In this document: piece after piece, positions 21,614 through 29,905 of the stretch | Position numbering within the stretch: position 1 is the stretch's first letter | How the letters are laid out: each line of letters starts with the position of its first letter | NCBI RefSeq assembly: GCF_027596085.1 | Contig: NC_072465.1 | Span: 13,630,857-13,694,856, forward strand | Source of the DNA: Anoplopoma fimbria | Taxonomy: Eukaryota; Chordata; Actinopteri; Perciformes; Anoplopomatidae | Length of the DNA stretch: 64,000 nucleotides | Direction of reading: 5' to 3' | Made by a program: the position numbers and the translations under genes | Notes under the pieces: generated by a model | The model's input: the letters and a program-made list of their open reading frames with translations, nothing else | Database searches by the model: none | Told to the model about the DNA's origin: nothing

Positions 21614-21972
21614 GTGGGGTCGGATGCATGTGTAATTTTTCTCAGTCATTTCAAATTGGTGTTAAAGTTAGGTTTTCACTTCTAAGTTGAAGTTTAGGGT
21701 CTATAGAAAAATTTGAGTCCGAGTGTCAAACACACAGATAAAAAATGGCCTCTAGGGGGCGCCGCAAAATATGTAAACTGCTACAACTTTTGATTAGATT
21801 AACCAAATTTAACAAATGAGGTATGTATGGATTCAGAATTAAAAGGAGAAACTATGCATTTGGTGACCAGATAAAAATAAATACACTTTTAGCCCAAAAT
21901 ATTACATGGACACAAGCGAAATTATGCTTTTTTAAAGATAAAGTCTGAAAATATCCTCACAGTTGCTAAGGA
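21614..21972 (+). repeat. Left terminal inverted repeat of the 4.43 kb element
   Basis: It pairs with 25690-26045 over its full length with about a dozen differences, including a small indel near ACTATGCATTTGG. It contains the subterminal motif CTAGGGGGCGCCGCAAAAT, with a further diverged copy at 22063-22081. Its inner end carries TGAAAATATCCTCAC, which resembles the 19 bp satellite unit. Confidence 0.9.
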
Positions 21973-22144
21973 ATTTTACTTTTTAATGTTATTTCACAAG
22001 TCAAGACTGTGTGGTGATTAAACTGAAATTGAAATGCTCCTCACTCTTCTATTCTATGCCCTAGGAGGCGCCGCAAAATGTAGTAACAGCCATGAACTTT
22101 CTATGTATTGATTTAGGATCAGGTGTCTCAACTTTTTTCAGTCA

Positions 22145-22145
22145 G

Positions 22146-22201
<56 letters not shown>

Positions 22202-22210
22202 GCCAACAAG
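22145..22210. repeat. (AATC)n microsatellite
   Basis: A tetranucleotide run of CAAT units, followed by a few CAAGC units, lies between the left terminal repeat and the last exon of the element. Confidence 0.9.
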
Positions 22211-22418
22211 CCAACAAGCCATCATTTTATTCACAAGAAATTTTCACAAAATAACTTTATATCTGGAAGAAAGTAAATCAATAACAATAAGAAGATAAAC
22301 AATAGTTTTTCTGGCATTCAAAAAATGAACAGAGGACCATAGGGCTAACATTTATTCTGAGAACTTCACTCTACAATGATAACTATAATTTACTTCTTTG
22401 ATTTATTCTATGTCAGTC

Positions 22419-22645
22419 TTAGAAGTTCTGACATGTGCACTTGCACAGACGTGTGCACTTTAACTTCGCCTTCATGCACTTGCACCGAGAACTGGCAGGT
22501 CGACTTGTACAAGTACTTGTACAACCACACTTCACATCTAGTTGGAATACGTCTTTGGCAAGTGGTAGCGTAGTCCAAATGGGAAGAAGTTTGCTGTCCT
22601 CTTCTTCACCCATGGTCAGTGGGGTTGTTGTCAGGCATTATAGAC
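22419..22645 (-). pseudogene. Cysteine-rich C-terminal exon of the element's protein (frameshifted)
   Basis: A splice acceptor (CATTCATTTAG on the minus strand) opens this exon, and a donor GTAAGT ends the upstream frame at 22722, giving a 76 bp intron. In the spliced frame it reads SIMPDNNPTDHG and then a stop. In the next frame it continues as KLLPIWTTLPLAKDVF, KCGCTSTCTSRP, ASSRCKCMKAKLKCT and RLCKCTCQNF, to a stop at 22419. The C-x-C and C-x3-C spacing resembles a CXC/tesmin-like zinc-binding tail. A 2-nt deletion at GGGTGA would explain the break. Without it this would be the natural C-terminus of the 931-codon frame. Confidence 0.6.
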
Positions 22646-22717
22646 CTAAATGAATGAATACATAAATGCATGGTTTTTTTGTGATTATATAGTACTCAAA
22701 TCCATACAGGTGCATAC

Positions 22718-25513
22718 TTACATGTGGGCTGTTGTCCAGATGCTTGCTTGGAAGACACTCCTTTTGAGATGTAGATCCAAAGCATCCATTGTTGGGGGGA
22801 TTCTTTCAACATCCCTCGTCTTCTGTGAGAATAGCCTCATTCGAAGAAGATCAACATCATTTTCCTCATTTGATTCACTGGAGTACAGCCTACAGACAAA
22901 GTTTACTGCAACTTCTTTCAGCCTTGGAGAGGTTTGGAATGGAGTTTCAATGATGGTTGCGAACTCCTCTGTCAAGTGTGGAACTTCGTGCATCAATTTG
23001 CAGCAGGATCGCTTACCCCTGAACTTGAAAGAAGATGTGCTGTCTGATCCCGTGAATGCGTGGAAGAGAGCCATGGCTTTACATGTTTCTGTGCCCAGTT
23101 TTGTGGCGAGAGTGTTCAGGGAGATCATTCTTGATGTCTTTCCAGTTTTGAAGCAGATCCAGATTTCTGCAGTTGCATTCAAAGCCTTGATATGATGGAA
23201 ATTACTCAGCAGGATTACGACAACATCTGTGTCTCCAGTATAGACCATCCCAACTGATGCTGTTTGGAGGGCATGGAGAAGATGCACTAGGACACGAGTG
23301 TCAGCTTCCTCGTGGTTGCAGCGATCCATTGGAGGACTGTTTCCAACATGGTGGACGCAATCATCTGCTGTTATGTAGACATCTTTGTCATCTGGGAACT
23401 GTCCATTTGTTACAAGCGCAGTTGACAGGAATGAAAACAGTTCTGTCTTATTATCCTCATTTGCCAGAAATGCCTGCCAATCTCTTGGGACTTTGGCAGT
23501 GCCAGAGATGCGTTGTCGGGTGCCTGATCCTCGCTTTTCTCTTGTTCCTCCTTTGATTGTCAAAGCACGATACTGGTCCCAGACGATGTCCACTCGTGTT
23601 GATCTTTTCAGGTCACGTTGAACTCTTGGGCAGAACACCTTGTCGAAGTAGGACTCAAAGGTCTTCCCTTGGACAGTCGTGCCAGGCAGTGAATGGATAA
23701 GTGCTCCACCATCAATGACAATGAAATCATAAAGATCTGGTGCAACTATCTCCTCACTGTCAGATATTCCTCCACTCTTAGGATTCCCCAGGATGTAAAA
23801 CAACAAATCTGATTTCGTACAGGAGTTGAGGGATCCTTCGCATGACAATGCAGGTGGGTATGGAGAAGACTCGTGGCAGAAAAAATCTTCCAAATTCCCA
23901 CTCCGGCTTTCCAGCACAATGAAAGCTTTCCCATAAAGCTCTGCATGACGTTTGAAGTGCTGCATCCTCAGTTTAGCTGCTGTCTTCTTGCGTGTTTTCT
24001 TCTCATGGAACAACATCAAGTTGTTTCGCTTGATCGGAGCTGTCAGTGGTGTGTCATGTGAGTCCAGCACATTCTTTTTGAAGTTGTTGTACTGCTCTTG
24101 TCCCATTGACTCAACTTTAAGGACCGATGCTGCAGCGGCTGCAGACTCGCACACCTTGTTATCTAAAGTAACCAGGTCTTTACTGCTCTCCTCAAAGGGA
24201 TTCCCATTGCTGAGCAACAGCTCCATCAGGTCTTTGGTGTGACGTTGAAAACGCTGCTGTGATGCTGATCCTTCCTCGTGATGAGGACGCCATTCGGAGT
24301 CATCACTGTCATTTACAGTGGTAAACTCTTCCAGGACACGGCTGATTTCCGGGCCTGTCACAATCCAGCGTTCCAACATGTCCGGGTTCTCTGTGAGGCC
24401 AATTATGCCACCCACTCCTTTCACCCTTTTGTTGGCTTGCTCGTGTGCTTGGTCAATCGGCATAGCTGAAAAGCGTCGATTGCTGCGAGTTACCGTCCAA
24501 TGTCCCTTTTCGAACTCTGCCCGGATACTATCTGGGAGACAGTCCATGTCCTTTATAAAGACTGGAAGCCACCGGGCATAGTTATGATGGTCGAGAGCAA
24601 AGAACAGAGGAACAAGCTTCTGCAGGGTTGTGACCATGAGTTCGATCTTCCGTTCGCGATGTGCTCGTATGAACATGAAGATACTCTGTTGGTACTTGTA
24701 CACAAGCAGCCAGAAGGAGAATGTTGGGCTCTCATGGGCAACTCTCTCAACCCAGTCCTCAAGGACCATCTCAGTTCCACTGTCCTCATAGGCTCGCTGT
24801 AGAAGGCTGTGGAGTACCACAACAGTAACTTGATGGGCATATCTTGTTCTCATTACATTGGATGCCTTCAGAAATGATGTGGCTGCTGCCACTGAATTCA
24901 CTAGCCCAGCTTCTTTCAGGGCTTCAGGCCATCCTGATCCACGCAGAAGATCTCCCATGGTACTCCACAAAGCCATTTCAATGTGGAGCCCACCTAACAT
25001 CACCACAAACTTGTCTTCTCCGAAGATGTCAGGGAAGGTCCACTGCATTTTTTTTGCAAGGTCATACAGGGGTTGGTCCACTACCATCACAGGGACTTGT
25101 TGTGGGTTGAGGTGCTCAGTGTTTTTCTTCACCAGGTTCATTCCATGGTGAATCATTTCTGGGGTTGCTGCTTTGTCATGAAAAAGTGGCAGGAGGGCCT
25201 CAATGCTTTTTTCCGGCTGTCCAACAACATCAGATCGAGCAGCATGGAATGAAGACCACATTGTTGGAGTGCCACTTTCTAAATCAGAATTGACATAGAG
25301 GATGTCATTTACTGCCTTCATCCATGCCTCCTCATGCTGTCTCTCTGCATCAAATGAACCTCTCACCACTGGCTGCACAACTTTAACTGGAGGTTGGGTA
25401 ACAAGATTCCGGCCCACAGGTGGTACAGATGTATACGAATGAGGCAGGATGGGTCCTACTATGCTGCTTTCTCCTGATTTCTTTGAGTTGATTTTCAGAC
25501 ATTCTTGGTGCAA
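22718..25513 (-). CDS. Large PIN/XPG-like putative nuclease of a mobile element (931 codons)
   Basis: This is the longest open frame in the window, with no stop in 931 codons. Residues 100-400 form a conserved-looking region (VDQPLYDLAKKMQWTFPDIF, VVMLGGLHIEMALWSTMG, HHNYARWLPVFIKDMDCL, FSAMPIDQAHEQANKRVKG). Residues 595-830 hold acidic motifs in PIN/FEN/XPG order: FIVIDGG (D601), VDIVWDQYRALTIKGGTREK, HEEADTR (E735, E736, D738), YTGDTDVVVILL (D761, D763) and AFTGSDSTSSF (D824). That suggests a metal-dependent nuclease, an inference from motif order only. The first codon is TTG and the frame stays open upstream past a possible acceptor (CTATTTCAG), so the true N-terminus is probably in an upstream exon. 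A donor at 22722 joins it to the cysteine-rich exon. I recall similar uncharacterised proteins in fish and cnidarians but cannot name the family. Confidence 0.75.
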   Translation of the reverse strand: MHQECLKINSKKSGESSIVGPILPHSYTSVPPVGRNLVTQPPVKVVQPVVRGSFDAERQHEEAWMKAVNDILYVNSDLESGTPTMWSSFHAARSDVVGQPEKSIEALLPLFHDKAATPEMIHHGMNLVKKNTEHLNPQQVPVMVVDQPLYDLAKKMQWTFPDIFGEDKFVVMLGGLHIEMALWSTMGDLLRGSGWPEALKEAGLVNSVAAATSFLKASNVMRTRYAHQVTVVVLHSLLQRAYEDSGTEMVLEDWVERVAHESPTFSFWLLVYKYQQSIFMFIRAHRERKIELMVTTLQKLVPLFFALDHHNYARWLPVFIKDMDCLPDSIRAEFEKGHWTVTRSNRRFSAMPIDQAHEQANKRVKGVGGIIGLTENPDMLERWIVTGPEISRVLEEFTTVNDSDDSEWRPHHEEGSASQQRFQRHTKDLMELLLSNGNPFEESSKDLVTLDNKVCESAAAAASVLKVESMGQEQYNNFKKNVLDSHDTPLTAPIKRNNLMLFHEKKTRKKTAAKLRMQHFKRHAELYGKAFIVLESRSGNLEDFFCHESSPYPPALSCEGSLNSCTKSDLLFYILGNPKSGGISDSEEIVAPDLYDFIVIDGGALIHSLPGTTVQGKTFESYFDKVFCPRVQRDLKRSTRVDIVWDQYRALTIKGGTREKRGSGTRQRISGTAKVPRDWQAFLANEDNKTELFSFLSTALVTNGQFPDDKDVYITADDCVHHVGNSPPMDRCNHEEADTRVLVHLLHALQTASVGMVYTGDTDVVVILLSNFHHIKALNATAEIWICFKTGKTSRMISLNTLATKLGTETCKAMALFHAFTGSDSTSSFKFRGKRSCCKLMHEVPHLTEEFATIIETPFQTSPRLKEVAVNFVCRLYSSESNEENDVDLLRMRLFSQKTRDVERIPPTMDALDLHLKRSVFQASIWTTAHM

Positions 25514-25689
25514 CCCAGGCTTCTCTGATGTAGGAAACTGAAATAGTGAAATCCCAGTTCCATGGAAGGATGAGCTTGCAGTGCGTGATGTGGGATATGT
25601 TTGTGCTATAGGGATATTCTGAACACCAATCTTAAATCCAGTCGAGTCATTACACAGCCTTTATTTACAATAACTTTAAAAATCATGTT

Positions 25690-26045
25690 TCATAGCAACT
25701 TTGAGGACATTTCCAGACTTTATCTCCAAAAAAAGCATAATTTCGCTTGTGTCCATGTAATATTTTGGGATAAAAGTGTATTTATTTTTATCTGGTCACC
25801 AAATGCTTGGTATACCTGTTTCTCCTTTTAATTCTGAATCCATACATACCTCATATGTTAAAATTGGATAATCTAATCAAAAGTTGTAGCAGTTTACATA
25901 TTTTGCGGCGCCCCCTAGAGGCCATTTTTCATCTGTGTGTTTGACACTCGGACTCAAATTTTTCTGTAGACCCTAAACTTCAACTTGGAAGTGAAAACCT
26001 AACTTTAACACGAATTTGAAATGACTGAGCCTTATACGACCCCAC
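25690..26045 (-). repeat. Right terminal inverted repeat of the 4.43 kb element
   Basis: It is the reverse complement of the left repeat. At the inner end it reads GTCTGGAAATGTCCTCAAAG on the minus strand where the left repeat has GTCTGAAAATATCCTCACAG. Confidence 0.9.
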
Positions 26046-26047
26046 TA

Positions 26048-28852
26048 GTAAGGGCCTCGGGTCTAATATCAACCAATTTCCTTACGTTTTCTTGAAAACA
26101 TGCTGCTTTCATCATTTTTAGATGCATTTCCGGCTTTTCTGCTCACAAAAGTCGTTTCAGCCTGAAAATAACCCAAAAGTGTATTTTCTGGGACGAAACC
26201 ATAGTTTACGTGAGTTTCTTCAAGTAAGGGCCTCTGGACTCATAATAACAAGTTTCCTTGTGTTTTCATGAAAACATGATACTTTTATCACTTTTAGATG
26301 CATTTACAGCATTTCTGCTGCAAAAAGACGTTTCAGCCTTAAAATACCCCAAAAATGTCTTTTCTGACAGGAAACCATACTTTACATGAGTTTCTTCAAG
26401 TAAGGGCCCCTGGACTCATAATAACAAGTTTCCTTGTGATTTCATGAAAACATGACACTTTCATCACTTTTAGATGCATTTACAGCTTTTCTGCTGCAAA
26501 AAGACATTTCAGCCTTAAAATACCCCAAAAGTGTCTTTTCTGACAGGAATTCATACTTTACATGAGTTTCTTCAAGTAAGGGCCTCTGGACTCATTTTAA
26601 CAAGTTTCCTTGTGTTTTCATGAAAACATGATACTTTCATCACTTTTAGATGCATTTACATCTTTTAATAAGTTAATAACAAGTTTCCTTGTGATTTCAT
26701 GAAAACATGATACTTTCATCACTTTTAGATGCATTTACAGCTTTTCTGCTGCCAAAAGACGTTTCAGCCTTAAAATTCCCCAAAAGTGTCTTTTCCGACA
26801 GGAAACCATACTTTACATGAGTTTCTTCAAGTAAGGGCCTCTGGACTCATTTTAACAAGTTTCCTTGTGTTTTCATGAAAACATGATTCTTTCATCACTT
26901 TTAGATGCATTTACATCTTTTAATAAGTTAATAACAAGTTTCCTTGTGATTTCATGAAAACATGATACTTTCATCACTTTTAGATGCATTTACAGCTTTT
27001 CTGCTGCAAAAAGACGTTTCAGCCTTAAAATACCCCAAAAGTGTCTTTTCTGACAGGAAACCATACTTTACATGAGTTTCTTCAAGTAAGGGCCTCTGGA
27101 CTCATTTTAACAAGTTTCCTTGTGTTTTCATGAAAACATGATACTTTCATCACATTTAGATGCATTTACAGCTTTTCTGCTGCAAAAAGACGTTTCAGTC
27201 TTAAAATACCCCAAAAGTGTCTTTTCTGACAGGAAACCATGCTTTACATGAGTTTCTTCAAGTAAGGGCCTCGGGTCTAATATCAACCAATTTCCTTACG
27301 TTTTCTTGAAAACATGCTGCTTTCATCATTTTTAGATGCATTTCCGGCTTTTCTGCTCACAAAAGTCGTTTCAGCCTGAAAATAACCCAAAAGTGTATTT
27401 TCTGGGACGAAACCATAGTTTACGTGAGTTTCTTCAAGTAAGGGCCTCTGGACTCATAATAACAAGTTTCCTTGTGTTTTCATGAAAACATGATACTTTT
27501 ATCACTTTTAGATGCATTTACAGCATTTCTGCTGCAAAAAGACGTTTCAGCCTTAAAATACCCCAAAAATGTCTTTTCTGACAGGAAACCATACTTTACA
27601 TGAGTTTCTTCAAGTAAGGGCCCCTGGACTCATAATAACAAGTTTCCTTGTGATTTCATGAAAACATGACACTTTCATCACTTTTAGATGCATTTACAGC
27701 TTTTCTGCTGCAAAAAGATGTTTCAGCCTTAAAATACCCCAAAAGTGTCTTTTCTGACAGGAAACCATACTTTACATGAGTTTCTTCAAGTAAGGGCCTC
27801 TGGACTCATAATAACAAGTTTTCTTGTGATTTCATGAAAACATGATTCTTTCATCACTTTTAGATGCATTTACATCTTTTAATAAGTTAATAACAAGTTT
27901 CCTTGTGATTTCATGAAAACATGACACTTTCATCACTTTTAGATGCATTTACAGCTTTTCTGCTGCCAAAAGACGTTTCAGCCTTTAAATACCCCAAAAG
28001 TGTCTTTTCTGACAGGAAACCATACTTTACATGAGTTTCTTCAAGTAAGGGCCTCTGGACTCATTTTAACAAGTTTCCTTGTGTTTTCATGAAAACATGA
28101 CACTTTCATCACTTTTGGATGCATTTACAGCTTTTCTGCTGCAAAAAGACGTTTCAGCCTTAAAATACCCCAAAAGTGTCTTTTCTGACATGAAATCATA
28201 CTTTACATGAGTTTCTTCAAGTAAGGGCCTCGGGTCTAATATCAACCAATTTCCTTACGTTTTCTTGAAAACATGCTGCTTTCATCACTTTTAGATGCAT
28301 TTCCGGCTTTTCTGCTCACAAAAGTCGTTTCAGCCTGAAAATACCCCAAAAGTGTATTTTCTGGGACGAAACCATAGTTTACGTGAGTTTCTTCAAGTAA
28401 GGGCCTCTGGACTCATAATAACAAGTTTCCTTGTGTTTTCATGAAAACATGATACTTTCATCACTTTTGGATGCATTTCCGGCTTTTCTGCTCACAAAAG
28501 TCGTTTCAGCCTGAAAATACCCCAAAAGTGTATTTTCTGGGACGAAACCATAGTTTACGTGAGTTTCTTCAAGTAAGGGCCTCTGGACTCATAATAACAA
28601 GTTTCCTTGTGATTTCATGAAAACATGATACTTTCATCACTTTTAGATGCATTTACAGCTTTTCTACTGCCAAAAGACGTTTCAGCCTTAAAATTCCCCA
28701 AAAGTGTCTTTTCTGACAGGAAACCATACTTTACATGAGTTTCTTCAAGTAAAGGCCTCTGGACTCATAATAACAAGTTTCCTTGTGATTTCATGAAAAC
28801 ATGATACTTTCATCACTTTTGGATGCATTTACAGCTTTTCTGCTGCCAAAAG
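26048..28852 (+). repeat. 176 bp tandem satellite with 255 bp variants
   Basis: The phrase GTAAGGGCCTC (with variants) recurs at 26048, 26224, 26400, 26576, 26831, 27086, 27262, 27438, 27614, 27790, 28045, 28221, 28397, 28573 and 28749. Intervals are exactly 176 or 255 bp. The 255 bp units carry an extra 79 bp segment (TCTTTTAATAAGTTAATAAC and a repeat of CAAGTTTCCTTGTGATTTC). Two sequence types alternate, one with CGGGTCTAATATCAACC and TTTCCGGCTTTTCTGCTCAC. No coding frame is present. The last unit is cut at CCAAAAG, where the 19 bp array begins. Confidence 0.95.
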
Positions 28853-29565
28853 TGTAGATATTTTACTAAAGTGAGGATATTTTTCAAAATTGTAGATATT
28901 TTACTAAAGTGAGGATATTTTCCAAAGTGAGGATATTTTTCAAAATTGTAGATATTTTACTAAAGTGAGGATATTTTTAAAAAATTAGGATATTTTCCAA
29001 AGCGAGGATATTTTTCAAAAGCGAGGTCATTTTTAGAAAGTGAGGATATTTCTCAAAAGTGAGGATATTTTTTAAAAGTGACGATATTTTACTGACATTA
29101 GGATATATTTAAAAAGTGACTATATTTTTCAAAAGCGAGATTATTTTACCAAGGTGAGGATATTTTACCAAAGTGAGGATATTTTTCAAAAGAGATGATA
29201 TTTTTCAAAAGTAAGGTATTTTAACAAAGTGAGGATATTTTACCAAAGTGAGGATATTTTACTAATGTGAGGATATTTTTAAAAAGTGAGGATATTTTTC
29301 AAAAGTAAGGTATTTTAACAAAGTGAGGATATTTTACCAAAGTGAAGATATTTTTGGAAAGTGAGGATATTTTTCAAAAGTGTGGATATTTTTCAAAAGT
29401 GAGGATATTTTTCAAAAGCGTGGATATTTTTCAAAAGTAAGCATATTTTACAAAGGTGAGGATATCTTTCAAAAGTGAGGATATTTTTCAAAAGTTGGGA
29501 TATTTTTCAAAAGTTAGGATATTTTTCAAAAGTTAGGATATTTTTCAAAAGTAAGGTATTTTTCA

Positions 29566-29905
29566 GAAGTTAGCACTTATGGCACTCGTATTAGTTGCTG
29601 CACTTACTGTATTCGTATCAGTTCGCTGCACTTATTGAATTTGTATTTGTTTACTGCACTTATCCTATTCGTAGTAGTTTGTAGCACTTACTATATTCGG
29701 ATTAGTCTGTTGCAATTATTGTTTTCGTAGTAATCTGCCTCTGCACTATACTTTTGCTCTGGCTTATACTTTGAGATGCTTGTTTAAGAAAGGAGATGCA
29801 CTTATGACTTCTGGTGACTAGTAGTTCTCTTGAATACCTATGTTGAATACACTTCCTGTAAGTCGCTTTGGATAAAAGCGTCTGCTAAATGACTGTAATG
29901 TAATG
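29566..29905 (+). mobile_element. Retroposon-like insertion inside the 19 bp array
   Basis: A non-array segment contains about five diverged copies of a 35-45 bp motif (GCACTTACTGTATTCGTAT and relatives). It ends with GTCGCTTTGGATAAAAGCGT and CTGCTAAATGACTGTAATG and a (TAATG)n tail. The tail is typical of fish SINE/LINE ends. Array units resume directly after the tail. Confidence 0.75.

Larger units (their letters stand above)
21614..26045 (-). mobile_element. 4.43 kb DNA-transposon-like element with long TIRs and a PIN/XPG-like protein
   Basis: Inverted repeats of about 355 bp bound the element, starting GTGGGGTCG on the left and ending CGACCCCAC on the right. TA lies on both sides; read one base wider, AGT would be the duplication, so the target-site size is ambiguous. 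Inside, on the minus strand, lies a 931-codon frame followed by a 76 bp intron and a cysteine-rich exon. The left flank is a SINE and the right flank is the 176 bp satellite, so an empty site cannot be reconstructed. The structure fits a cut-and-paste DNA transposon. The superfamily is not assigned; Academ-like elements, which I recall as carrying an XPG-type nuclease, are one possibility. Confidence 0.8.

Noticed and set aside
22650..25151. Plus-strand open frames opposite the 931-codon frame (up to 181 codons)
   Set aside because: They are antisense shadows of the long minus-strand frame.
21614..26045. Interpretation of the 4.43 kb element as a host gene
   Set aside because: Long inverted terminal repeats on both sides and a TA or AGT duplication fit a mobile element better. 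Domestication cannot be excluded without expression and orthology data.
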